This document shows, in pieces, positions 11,220-22,800 of a stretch of 64,000 nt of DNA; position 1 is the stretch's first letter; each line of letters opens with the position of its first letter. A program made the translations under genes and the position numbers. The notes under the pieces are model-generated. The model did not search any database. It was not told the origin of the DNA and saw only the letters and a list, made by a program, of their open reading frames with translations. The DNA comes from Castor canadensis (Eukaryota > Chordata > Mammalia > Rodentia > Castoridae). The stretch covers positions 61,288,501 through 61,352,500 of the forward strand of contig NC_133394.1 of the NCBI RefSeq assembly GCF_047511655.1. The letters are read 5' to 3'.

Positions 11220-13896
11220 ATTTTATTTTATTATTTTGATGTGTGGGGGTACACTATGGCATTTGCACAAGTTCTTAACAATGTACCAAATATATCATAC
11301 ATGAATTCACCTCCTCTACCATTCTCCTTCAGCCCCAACCCCCCACTCCCCATTCCTGGAGTAGTTTCAGCAGGTATCATTTTTGCATTTACATACTTAT
11401 CTACATATTTTTTGCACCATATTCACCCTCCTACCCCCGTTTCCAAACACCTCCCCACTTCCACTGGTGCCAGCCCCTCCTTCCCCCCAGCAGGACTTGT
11501 TCCACCCTCCTGTTTTCTGATTTTATAGAAGAAAAAAGATAAAACAAAAAACATGACATTTTAGCTTATTTGAGATAAAGGTAGCTACACAGGGAGTTTC
11601 CTTGTGATATTTTCACATATATATGTATTATAACCCCAAATGGTTTATCTCCTTTTATTTTCTTCATTCTACCTTAATCCCTTTCTCATGGTAGTTTCAG
11701 TCAGATTATTTTTATAGTCATTCTTGTATAGTATCCTTGAACCCTGTTCAAGTTCTTAGTTTCCATACCTTCCCATGCATGATCTCCCCTTAGTGTGGCC
11801 AGTGTTTCACAATATTGCTGCATTTGTGTTAGGTCTATATTACACATATTAGAGAGAACCTGCAGCTTTTGGCCTTCTGAGTCTCGCTAACTTCATGTTA
11901 GATGATGTTTTCCAGTTCCATCCATTTACCTGCAAATAACAAAATTTCATTCTTCTTTATGGCTGAGTAAAATTCCATTGCACATAAACACCACATTTTC
12001 TTAATCATTCTTCAGTAGTGGGGCATCTTGGCTGTTTCCATAGCTTAGCTATTGTGAATAGCGCTGCACTAAACACGGGTGTACAGTGCTTTTGTTGTAA
12101 ACTGACTCACAATCCTTCAGGTGTATCCCTAGAAATGGTGCTGCTGGATCTTATGGCAGGTCTTTTTTTAGATTTTTAAGAAGCATCCATATTGTGTTCC
12201 ATAGTGGTTGTACTAGCTTACACGCCCACCAGCAGCATAAGAGGGTTCCTTTCTCCCCACACCCCCCATCCTCGCCAACATTTGTTGTCGTTTGTGTTCT
12301 TGATAGTAGCTATTCTAACAGGAATAAGGTGGAATCTTAGTGTGGTTTTGATCTGCATTGCCTTTATGGCCAGGGATGTTGAGCATATCTTCATGTGTTT
12401 TTTAGCCATTTGGTCTTCCTTTGAAAAGACTCTGTCCAATTCATTTGCCCATTACTTCATTGGGTCATTGATTTTTTGGGGAGTATAGTTTTTTTGAGCT
12501 CCCTGTATATTCTGGTTATCAATCCCTTGGTAGATGTATAGATAGCAAAGATTTTTCTCCCATTCTGTGGATGGCCTCTTCAATTTAGAAACCATTTATG
12601 TTGTGCAGAAGCTTTGTAATTTCATGTAGTACCATTTGTCCATCCTTTCTCTTAGTTGCTGAGCCACTTGAGTTCTATTGAGGAAGTCCTTGCTTGTATC
12701 TACTGCTTCCAATGTATTCCCTGCTCTTTCCTGTACTAGCTTCAAGGTTGCAGGTCTTATATTAAGGTCTTTAATCCACTTTGAGTTGATACTTGTACAA
12801 GATGATAAACATGGATCTAGTTTCAGTTTTCTGCAAGCAGATATCCAGTTTTCCCAGCAACATTTGTTGGAGGCTGTATTTTCTCTATCCTTTGTTTTTG
12901 GCAACTTTGTCAAAAATTAGGTGGGTGTAGTTGCATGGATTTATATTCTGTCCCACTGGTCTTCATATCTGTTTTTGTGCCAGTACCATGGTTTTTTTTT
13001 TATTGCTATGGCTCTGTGGTATAGTTTGAAGATGGGTATTGTGTGATACCTCCAGCATTACTCTTTTTGCTCAGTATTGCCTTAGCTATTTGATGTCTTT
13101 GGTGCTTCCAGAAACCTATGGGGTTGATTTTTCTATCTTTGTGATGAGTGTCATTGGGATTTTGATGGGAATTGCATTAAACGTGTAGACTGCTTTTGGT
13201 AAAATAGCCATTTTTACTATGTTGACTTCACCAATCCATGAGCATGGGAGATCTTTTCATATTCTGAAGTTTTCTTCAATTTCTTTCTTCAGTGGTTTGT
13301 AGTTCTTATAGACATCATTCACATCTTTTGTTAAGTTTATTCCTAGGTATTTGATTTTTTGGAAGCAATTGTAAATGGAATTGTTTTCCTATATTCTTTC
13401 TCAAACTGTTCTTTGTTGGTGTATAGAAAGGCTACTGATTTTTGTAAGTTGACTTTGTATCCTGCTACTTTGCTGAAGCTGTTTATGGTGTCTAGGAGTT
13501 TTTTGGTGGAGTTTTTCAGGTCTTTTAGGTAGAAGATCATGTCATCTGCAAAGAGGGATAGTTTGAGTTCTTCCTTTCCTATTTGCATTCTTTTTATTTC
13601 TTCTTCCTGTCTTATTGTTCTGGCTAGGAATTCTAAACTATGTTGAATAGGAGTAGAGAGAGTGGGCACATTTGTCTCGTTCCTGACTTTAGGGAAGATG
13701 GTTTCAGTTTTTCCCCACTAAGTATGATGTTGGCTATAGGTTTGTCATATATAGCCTTTATTATGTTTCATTCCTAGTTTCATCGGAACTTTTATCATGA
13801 AATGGTATTGATTTTTACCAAAGGCTTTCTCTACATCTATTGAGATGATCAAATGGTTTTTGTCTTTGCTTCTGTTAATATGATGTATTACATTTA
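11220..13896 (-). mobile_element. 5'-truncated L1 LINE inserted in PRSS12 exon 2
   Basis: The element lies in the same orientation as PRSS12. Its A-rich tail reads on the minus strand into 11220, and its truncated 5' end is at about 13896. It contains broken ORF2 reverse-transcriptase sequence (minus-strand frame 13343-13669, with the FADD motif followed by KNSTKKLL), the ORF2 C-terminal region (about 12000-12900) and a 3' UTR. Perfect 13-bp target-site duplications (TCAAACTCACTTT) flank it at 11207-11219 and 13897-13909. ORF2 is interrupted by stops, so the copy is dead. Confidence 0.93.
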
Positions 13897-13933
13897 TCAA
13901 ACTCACTTTTCCCACCACAAAGTCATAATACCC
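13897..13933 (-). pseudogene. PRSS12: PRSS12 exon 2, 5' part (start of SRCR domain 1), interrupted by L1
   Basis: A good acceptor (CTACTTTAG, AG at 13934-13935) precedes codons matching the start of neurotrypsin SRCR1: L-C-G-G-K-S-E-F, against human L-R-G-G-K-N-E-F. In that frame the third full codon is TGA at 13923-13925, where human has arginine, a typical CGA to TGA change. The piece ends at the 13-bp target-site duplication (13897-13909) of the L1 that splits the exon; the remainder resumes at 11206. Identification rests on matching residues, frame and acceptor together. Confidence 0.88.
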
Positions 13934-14177
13934 CTAAAGTAGAAAAGAATCCCAAGCCTTATAACAGCACATAGTTAAGTGAACATTCTAAGCCAGTCCT
14001 GGGTTCACCTGATTTTTACCCTAAGTGGAAAGGCATTCAGTAGGGCTGATTCAGCCTCCAGTGTGTGCACAGTATGCTTCTTTCTTCAAATGAGGATTGA
14101 GCACACTGTATTTTTTTAAATTAACAACCTGAGATCAGTGCTAATTATATTTTCTCTCTCCCTCTCTCTTTTCTTCT

Positions 14178-14256
14178 TTTTGATGGTTCTGGGATTGAAC
14201 TTAGGGCCTTGTGCATATTAGGCAAACACTTACCACTGAGCTACATCCCTAACCCT
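14178..14256 (-). mobile_element. ID-type SINE (monomer)
   Basis: A CT-rich and T-rich tract is followed by GGGATTGAACTTAGGGCCTT and CACTTACCACTGAGCTACAT, the reverse of an ID element. Confidence 0.75.
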
Positions 14257-16118
14257 TATACTTTCTCTTTTTATCTAGGCACAAAGAGAGTCCAATTATA
14301 ATTTTTAAAGAGAGACAGCAGAAGAGAATGACTAGTATCAGATCTTGCAGTCAAATATTAGATTACATCACATATGAAGTTCTTATTATATATTACCTTC
14401 CATCTTCACATGAGGTCATCCATAAGAAACAGAAACAAAGTTAGATGCTCTTGCTTATAAATCAGCTGTAAATAGCTACATTATATCTTCCTTCTATTTG
14501 ATTTGTTCATCCACTAGAGAACAATAAGTACATTTTCCATTTTTAACCTCAAACAATAATCATAAAAACTCTAAAGTATATGTTCAGAATTTCAAAAAGA
14601 TGCTAGTTTTGAAAACATTGCCTAGTATTAGTCTTAAGATAATAGCCACTCAGCAGTGTGGTTTGTTATAATTGAATAACCCTGGAAATTCAAGTCCTCT
14701 TACATAGGACTCCCACTGAGCTGTCCCACAGCCCACAATCTGAGTCATTCTTTTTAGTCTTTAAAAAGTCAAAATTTGAATTCAAGCACCCCTAGCAAAG
14801 AAAACACTAAGTTTTCTTCTGACTTTAAGTGTTAATTAAGACCCTGCATTCCTCTTCTCACTCTTCTCCATGAGACTGGTTGCACAGCTAGCATTGGAAC
14901 ATAGCAATTGAGTATTTAATCAGAGATTGACTCTATCTCAAACTTAAAATTTCATAAAATTCTGCTGAAAAACATCCATGGTGTCCTTTATGTCATAGGT
15001 AAAGAATTTAAGAAATCAAGAAGAAAAAAATAAGTCTTGCAAAAAATTCTGATGTAATTTGCACGTTTCAAAATTATTATGTAAGGCTTTATGATAATTT
15101 TCCAAAAGTATTCTGTTCATATATTACCCATTCATTTCATTTGTACTGGCTTACCCACCCACCATATTATTTTCCATATCATCATCCTTAAAAAATTTAA
15201 GCATTTAAAAAAAAATCACATTTCTCATGACAAAGTCCAACTGAATTCCAACAAAAGGCAATAATAAATGGAGGTAAACACTGCACTGCCAATTCCTGAT
15301 TATTCAGGAGAGAACATGGGCCTGGATCATTCATAGGACAGAACATCTCAAAAGCACACATTCTAAACTTTGTAAAGTCTGACTAAGCCACAGCAGACCC
15401 TGCCTAGCACAGTCAAACGTGTCAAGTGCAGAATGTGTTTAAAATGCAGAATGTCTGAAGAGTTCAAATGAACTTTACAGATTTTTAAATCACACAACCT
15501 CTTTTGCAGAGACCACAAAATATTATGGCTATCAAAAACACCAGTTTATTTTTTTAATCGACAGTTCATTTGTTCACCTCAGACTTTACTGAAAATGATA
15601 TTTAAATTAATCTCTTATCCTCTTTATTCATTCCCCACCACTACCAAATTACATGTCAAAGGATTGGAAGAAAGTTCTAGCAGCAAAAACAAACTAGAAT
15701 TCTACTTATGCATGTCAAGACACTTAAGTGCTTAGGCATTTAAAATAGTGCTAAAACCAAAAACCTATCAAGAAGAAATGATGTGCACATATCATTCAAA
15801 TGAGTGAGGCACCTAGAGATGAGGAGAAAACACCAGTACAATGATGACCGTGACATTCTATGGCAATGATAGAGCTGGAAATGTTTCCAAGACAACTATC
15901 AGCTGCACCATCTTTTTGCAAATGCTCCAAACTTACTGTGAAAGCCTGGATTCATTTAGCTGCATCTGCTGTGTGGCAAGAACTGTGGGGTATCAGCCAA
16001 TTTTCTTTAAAAAAATGAATACAAATATTTGTGATTCTGAAAAGGTAATTTGCATGTCAATGACTAGTGAATTCTCTGTCAGATTACACTCCCAGCACAG
16101 GACCAGCCAACTCCCCCA

Positions 16119-16120
<2 letters not shown>
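14257..16120. other. PRSS12 intron 1, unique sequence
   Basis: No exon or repeat recognised. The plus-strand frame at 15841-16170 ends in a CA repeat and has no family resemblance. Confidence 0.4.

Positions 16121-16162
<42 letters not shown>
16121..16162. repeat. (CA)n microsatellite
   Basis: About 21 uninterrupted CA units. Confidence 0.95.
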
Positions 16163-16164
<2 letters not shown>

Positions 16165-16253
16165 TCCTAGCAGTGCCCCTCTACAGATGGCTTTTTCCCT
16201 TGAGAGCCACAAAAATTTCTAGTGTTCCAAGCAAACCATCTACATAGATAAGT

Positions 16254-16362
16254 CTTTCCTTCCTTCCTCTTTCCCTCCCTCCCTCCCTCTGTCCCCCCTC
16301 CCTTTCCTCCTTCCTTCCTTCCTCCTTTCTTTTTCTTTCTTCCTCTCTTTTTTTTTTTCTGA
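16254..16362. repeat. Pyrimidine-rich (TTCC/CCCT)n tract
   Basis: Pure C/T mirror-like run with TTCC and CCTC units, abutting the T-rich tail of the next SINE. It may have grown from that tail. Confidence 0.85.
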
Positions 16363-16462
16363 GAAGGATTTTCACTGTGTAGCCTACTCTGAATTAGAAC
16401 ACTGATCCTTCTGCTTCAGCCTCTTGAGTGCTGGGATTATAGTACTGCACCACCATGCCTAC
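16355..16462 (-). mobile_element. B1 SINE
   Basis: On the plus strand: poly(T), TTTCACTGTGTAGCCTACTC, GCCTCTTGAGTGCTGGGATT, GCACCACCATGCCTACTC. This is a reversed B1 (7SL-derived, rodent-specific). Confidence 0.8.
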
Positions 16463-16549
16463 TCACTGTATTTCTTTCATGGCATATAATTTTATGAAAT
16501 TCTCAATTCTTCTAAGAATTAGTTGAAACACCTTTTTAAAAATATATGA

Positions 16550-16775
16550 AAGTGGCATGCAATGTATATCTGTTATCCCTGCACTTGGGAGACAGAAGCA
16601 GAAGCACTGCAAGTTCCAGGCCAATCCCCAGACAAAGTTAGCCAGACCCTACCTCAAAAGCAGAAAAACAGAAGGTCTGAGAGTGTGGCTCAGATGACAG
16701 AGCACTTAGTAGCAAGCATGAGGCTCTGGGTTCAATCCCAGGTACTGCCAAGGGGAAAAAAATAAAAAAATTTTT
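16550..16775 (+). mobile_element. B1-ID composite SINE
   Basis: B1-like left half (ATCCCTGCACTTGGGAGACA), then an ID half (GATGACAGAGCACTTAGTAG, GGTTCAATCCCAGGTACTGC) and an A-rich tail. Confidence 0.8.
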
Positions 16776-17344
16776 AAAAAACCCTCACAATGACAATTTA
16801 AAATTTACAATCTCAAACAGAGGTTTTAGGTCAACTGTATTAGTCATTATGAATGTATAGAGCCAATCAGTAATGGACAAAAGTCTGGAACTGTGAAGGT
16901 TGTGTGTGATGGCATATCAAAGAAAAGAGCCCCCAGAGTTCATGAAAGGAATTGCTAAAAAAACAAACAGACAAACCACAGTCACTCACTGCTGGTATCA
17001 CAACTATTTACTTCATGGCAGAAAAGTACCAACGTGCAACAGTGCTTAGAATTCTGTTTCTTAATTCCTTGGCAAAAACGTTTAACTTATTGTCATTTTA
17101 CTTTATATTTTTATTCTATGTTAACATATCTACAGCTTCATAAAAGAACATAAATATAACAGATTCATGGATGTATGTTATAAAAATTTGCTTCACTGAC
17201 AACTTTGCTAGGAAATAGAAATTTGAAAACTGACATTCAAGGGTTGTCTTTAACCATCTTACCAGTCTCAATTAATGCAAGGTAAACTAGAAAAGAACAG
17301 CTAAGGGGATTAAAATTCCCTTCACAAATCTCATTAGTTTTTCT

Positions 17345-17735
17345 TCTTTAAGGCTGCTGTTTCTGAATTGTGCATGCCTAAGAGATGTCACAGTACTGAT
17401 CGCCAATACCTATGAATTTGATCTTACTTGGAAATAAGGCCTTTGTAGATGATCAAGTCAAGATGAGGTCATTGGGGTGAGCCATAATCCATTATGTCTG
17501 TGTTCTTATACCAAGGGAAAATCTGGACAGAGAGACACGCACAGGGAGTATGCCATGTAAGTACTGGAGTCATTCTCCCATAATCCAAGGAACTAGGAGA
17601 GCACCTTGGAACAAATCCTTCCCCAGTGCCTTCAGAGGGAATTTATTCAGCCAACACCTTGATCTTGAAGTTTTTTTTTCTATAAGCCATTCATTCTGTG
17701 GTACTTACTGTAGCCCTAATAAAGTAATGGAACCA
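17345..17735 (+). mobile_element. MaLR-type LTR (MLT1-like)
   Basis: Landmarks in order: GATCTTACTTGGAAATAAGG, AAGTCAAGATGAGGTCATTG, TGTGTTCTTATACCAAGG, ACACCTTGATCTTGAAG, CATTCTGTGGTACTTACTG. This order is familiar from mammalian MaLR LTRs. It is diverged; the family name is from memory. Confidence 0.65.
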
Positions 17736-19794
17736 TTATGGTATTAACCCTCCTTGGCCAGGTAGACAAGCTTCTTTTCCTATACTCCTTAAGTCAAGGA
17801 GGCCCAAAGGAAATATTAGGAACAGAATCAAATAGGTCAACTACCTTTATTCTGTACATTCAGATCTTTCCAAAAGAGAGCAACCGAAAAGATAAACCAA
17901 TTCAATTAACTAATTAAAATGTACTAATAAACTAACATACACTCATTTAAAGGAAGAAAAAGCAGCAAAGACAAAGACCTATTCCAGTAGTTTTCTGAAG
18001 AAAATTAGTAATAAATATTTTTTAAATCTTTTAAAATAACAGTTTGGTAAAGAGGGGAAAAAATTCATGTTTTTTTCTACACACTCTCTGATAGTACTAT
18101 ACTATTCTTATCTATAATTATATTGACAATTGATCTATAATTTAAATCTGTTTTAGCACAGAGAAATAGTAAATTTTATTCAAATAGCCCCTGGTCAAAT
18201 CATCTTTTAACATACAAGGCATTTCCCTGAACCAATATCCAACCAAACTATATTTGCCTCCATTAGTTCACATCTATAATTCATATTAACTGTTCATTTA
18301 TTATTCATGTACCTACCTTTAATGCCCAAAAAAGTCTGAATTGGTCTAATTCAAAATGAGAGAATATCCTCTTGATAACCAGTTCTATCCATTACATTGT
18401 GCTTATTAGAAATTTATATATCTTATGAATTATTCCTTAGTTTAAAATATTCTATGATGTCCATTAAAGAAGACTTTATCCATGGTTAAGTTCTGGCATA
18501 CTAACAACGTATGCAGGAAACTCACAAATTGTGTGTCCCAGAAACATTTACACATGCACAAGCGATGCTGTGTAAACAGTTCACTGCACAACACTGAGTG
18601 ATGAAATTAACCGAATAGTAATCCCCTTATCTGTCTTACAGAGCATGGACCACAGAGAAGGGAATAAAAACATTTATTATTCTTGAGACAGCTCAACTAG
18701 AAAACACAGGTCAGTTGATCCTTTATTTATCTTGGGATATACTGCATCTACTGTAAACTCAGTGAGTGTTCAGTAATCTATCCTTGCCCCAATACAGAAA
18801 TCAGTATTTTCCACCACCTTTGGTGTCCCCTTTTATGATCCTAATAGAAAGTATTCTGGAAGAATATGCCTGTATGGTTTGTATGGTTTTAGTGCTTTGA
18901 ATACAATGAAGTTTTATTAATATTGTTGTATCAATTTGCAGGAAGGAGGAGGAGGGGATACAGGAGGATCTGCCCTTGAACACTAGGTGCTAAAGATGCA
19001 AAAATAAGCATTTCCTGATGTTCTAACATCATTGTATCAACCATGTAAAAGGCAGTCTACATCAGTTGTTCATATAGTAAACATCTGAATATTTGTTTAC
19101 TATTCAGAGTAGCAAGAAAAGTTTTTAAAAACTGCTTCCCTGCACTTAGAACAAAAATGTTTAAAAAATATTAATAAATCATTTTAACCTAACAATTGAA
19201 CTAACTTTGGTATTCTCAACTGTTATGGAATTATTTATTATAGAAATAAATCTGTCAGTAATATTTGCTGCAGATAGCATATTAAAACAAGACAATATGT
19301 TTTCTCCACCAAATCAGGGTCTAAATATTATTCATTTAGATACGGATAAAAAGAAAAGGATGTAGAATTTCACAGCATAGTATTTTAGATTACTTACTTT
19401 TTAATTGCACTGTTTCCCAAATATAAGAATAAATCCTAAACATGTTCCTTAGCAAAACCTGTTGGCTCTCCTTAAGAACTACCTTGCTTCCTATTAACCT
19501 AGGTATGGCTCATTGGCTATTCCTTTCTAGAGAGAATCATAAAGTAACATGTGATCTAGTGTTGGTCAATGAAATAGTAGAGGGGTCTGCGAAGAAATTC
19601 TAGAAAGTTTTCTTTGCTCTTTCACAGGGAGAGGGGCCTTTTCTTTCTCCTGTAGGTTGCCTTATCTCTAAGTGGAGCCTAAGGATAAAACCCCACATAG
19701 AAAGTAGAGAAGCCAAGAGAACAGTGTGGAACAGAACTGCCTCTGATGGAGGCAGCCAATCAGATGGACCTCTTGTAATATAAACAATAAATTT
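17736..19794. other. PRSS12 intron 1, AT-rich unique sequence
   Basis: No repeat or exon recognised on either strand. Confidence 0.4.
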
Positions 19795-19880
19795 AAGGAT
19801 GAGGATGTAGCTGTATGGTAGAGTGTTAGCCTAGCATGTGTGTGACTTTTGGTTCAAACCCCAATGCAATAAAATTTAAA
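19795..19880 (+). mobile_element. ID-type SINE
   Basis: GATGTAGCTGTATGGTAGAG, TTAGCCTAGCATGTGTGTGA and GGTTCAAACCCCAATGC, followed by an A-rich tail. Confidence 0.75.
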
Positions 19881-20751
19881 AATTAATTAATTAAATTAAA
19901 ATAGAAATTAATCTCTGACTGTTTCACTCATTTTGAATTGGGTTGTCTATTTTTTGCCACTGAAATCAATGTAATTAAGTCAAACCACATTCATATTCAA
20001 ACTCATAATTATCATTTGTTTTCTTTCCCAAATTATTAACAAGTCTCATTATTTTCACAATCATGTTTATAATGTATGCCCATATTTTGCTTTTAATATT
20101 ATTATAATTATTTTTCCATTTTATGTATGTAATCTTTACAGTTATTACTTTAGTGTAGGCATTATATCCATCAAAAGAAGGTACCTATAAATAGTACATT
20201 ATTACTGGATATTTCCTTTTGTCCTCACAGTTGTAAACCAAACTACATTTGCAAAATTACCATAAACACACACACACAGGTCAGTGACCACATAAGTAAA
20301 CATACTCCTGGCCAGGCAATATCTCATAAAAAGTAATAGAAACTGGATAACTTATTTTCTTCTTAAAACAAAAGATGTTCACACTACTTCAGAGTCAAAT
20401 AATGCCCTAAATCTAAATGTTTTACAGAAGCCTTAGCCAGACTGAGCTCCATATTTAAAATCCAGCCAGGAAATATATCAAATCTGGTATTGCCAATAAA
20501 TGTTTTTCAACACCTACTACATAAAATCAAGATGCAGAATTAAAAGGCGGAGAGGTGGGGGAAGCTTTCAGCTAACTTCTTAATTAACATTCTTTTCAAA
20601 CAGCAGAAGAACTTCAAAGAGGACAGTTTATAAACAGTATTTGGCCGACAAGCCACCATCTCTGTTGGAAGGAAGAGATCTGCGGTGAGTAGGTGCATAT
20701 GAGCAGATTAGCATGATTTAACAACCACAAAATCAGAACTGGAAATCATTT

Positions 20752-21453
20752 TGTTATGGTTTGGATTTTAGATGTTCCCCAATGGCCACATATTAAAGGC
20801 TTGGTTGCCAGCTTATGGCACTATTGGAAAGGTGGTAGAACCTTTAGAAGTTGGGGCCTAGTCAGAGGAAACAAGGTAATTGGGGGAATGCCATTGAAGG
20901 GATATTGAGACCCCCTCAAACTCTTTCTCTTTGCTTCCTGGCTGAAGTTGAAGTTAGGTGAGCAGCTTTGCTCAGAACCAAGTGGTTCTGCCTCATCACA
21001 AACCTACAGAGCCAAGTGACCATGGGCTGAAACTCTGAAACCGTGAGCCAAAATAAGTCTTTCCTCCATAGTGGATCACCCTTCTAATCCCAGCTACTCA
21101 GGAGGCAGAGATCAGGAGGATCAGTGCTCGAAGCCATTCCAGGCAAAAACTTAGCTAGACCCCCATTTCAACAAAAAAACCGGTGTGGTGGTAGGCTCTT
21201 ATCATCCCAACTAAGGGAGGCAAAGGAGGAGGATCACAGTTCAGCCACCATGAGCAAAAAATGAGAAACCCAATCTAAAAATTAGCTAAAACCAAAAGTG
21301 CTGATGGTATAGTTCAAGTGGTAGAGCACTTGCCTAGCAAGCAAGAGGCCCTGAGTTCAAACCCCAATACCACCATATATAAAGAAATCTTTCCTCCTTT
21401 CAACTTTATTATCTTAGGTATTTTGTCACAGTGACAGGGAGCTGACTGACACA
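20752..21453 (+). mobile_element. MaLR-type LTR (MST-like) split by a trimeric SINE
   Basis: It starts TGTTATGGTTTGG and ends AGCTGACTGACACA, with internal AAAGGCTTGGTTGCCAGC, GGAAAGGTGGTAGAACCTTT and the end segment AGTCTTTCCTCC. A SINE sits inside at 21068-21387. It is the same LTR type and orientation as the one at 413-904, which suggests two independent solo LTRs. Confidence 0.82.
21068..21387 (+). mobile_element. Trimeric SINE (B1-like, B1-like, ID)
   Basis: It has two successive B1-like modules (ATCCCAGCTACTCAGGAGGC; then GGTGTGGTGGTAGGCTCTTA) followed by an ID module (GTGGTAGAGCACTTGCCTAG, GAGTTCAAACCCCAATACC). The flanking duplication TCTTTCCTCC lies at 21058-21067 and 21388-21397. 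Total length is about 320 bp. Confidence 0.8.
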
Positions 21454-22024
21454 GATTGTCTCTGGTAAAATTTCAATTATTAGAAGGTTATCATTTATTC
21501 TGTCTGTTTTATCTATCAGTTGTCAACCTCCAAAGGTTTAATCCACTTGGTTGCTTGTGAAAAAGGAGTGTTTCTAGCACAGTGCCATGCAAGTTGCCCC
21601 AGCCACTGTGCCAGCCTGAGCCTGGAGAAGTGATTACCCTTCCTACTCAAGAAGCACTAACTTATCACAAGGACTTGTGGGAAATCAGTCAGTTGCCTGT
21701 TAAATCTCCCTGTAGAAATGTGCCGGCACCCTGGCTCACATTCAGTTAGTGATCTAGGTTGTTGTTATCTCACATTGGTCAAATTCCAATGGTGCCATTT
21801 TCTAAAATCACACAGAAAGTTACCATTGGGGTCCCTTGTGCATGCTACTAAGACTAGCAGGATGAAGTCATGGAATGATGATGTTAGCCCACATCATCAC
21901 CACCACTACACATTCCAGGGGATTCTGAATGACCTCCCGTCAATTGTCACTGACCATGAAAGAGTGTCCAGTAGGCAAGGTAATTGAATGTACATTCCAT
22001 TCCTGATCCACATGTGAAAATTAC

Positions 22025-22095
22025 TCAGGACCCTGATGCTAGAGCCCAGACATCTGCATTTTAACAAATCCCTAGGTAATTCTAATGCTCATTAC
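22025..22095 (+). mobile_element. MER5-like hAT DNA transposon fragment
   Basis: CATCTGCATTTTAACAAATC and CCCTAGGTAATTCTAATGC resemble the non-autonomous MER5 group. Short and old. Confidence 0.5.
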
Positions 22096-22689
22096 AAGAA
22101 CCAACTCCCTGGGCTACCTAGGTATTCCAATCCCCAGAAACTTTTCTTTTTTTTTTTCACTAATACGCAAATTTCATAAGGCCAGAGTCTGGGCATCACC
22201 TTTCTTGTTCTCTGACATTTGAGCCACTGGAATGCCCTTGCCCTGCCCTGACTCACCTGAGATCCCCACCCTGCCCCTTCAACTTGGCTTCGACAAACTC
22301 TCCACCCAGAACACACCAACTTCCTCATTTCTCTGGATGCAACTAGAAACTGGCCACCAGTTTATTTTCTAAAGGAGGGACAGCATTACTATATATTGTT
22401 CTTTTCTTTGCCTTGGTTTTCTGTAAAGACAAAATATTTTTAAGGCATAAGAGACTGGAATTAATGTGCATTGTACTATAAACATAATTCCCCTTCTTCC
22501 TTTCTTTCTTCCTCTGAGACCAGTCCATAAGCTATCAAATGAGTATTACTATACTGCACAGCTATTTCTACATGGTATATAAGTAAAGAAACAGCACAAA
22601 ATGAGCTGAGAAGTAAAAATGAACATATTCAACCTTATTTTCTCCTTCATTCCTGGTAATTTGCCTTTGGTATCTTCAACAGTAAAATG

Positions 22690-22800
22690 TTGGCACTCCT
22701 TTATAAGGTTGCTATGAAAATTAAAACAGAAAACAAACAAAATGCTTAGTCCAGCATCCTGTGCAGAGTGTGTGTTCAGTAAGTCCTAGCTGTTATTAAG
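22690..22800 (+). repeat. MIR SINE (3' part)
   Basis: AAGGTTGCTATGAAAATTAA, AATGCTTAGTCCAGCATCCT and TTCAGTAAGTCCTAGCTGTT match the MIR 3' half. Confidence 0.65.

Noticed and set aside
15841..16170. A 109-codon plus-strand frame as a gene
   Set aside because: It ends in the translated CA repeat, has no domain and lies in PRSS12 intron 1.
16121..16362. CRISPR-like or other structured array
   Set aside because: It is a CA repeat followed by a TTCC-type pyrimidine tract; there are no spacers or repeat-spacer periodicity.
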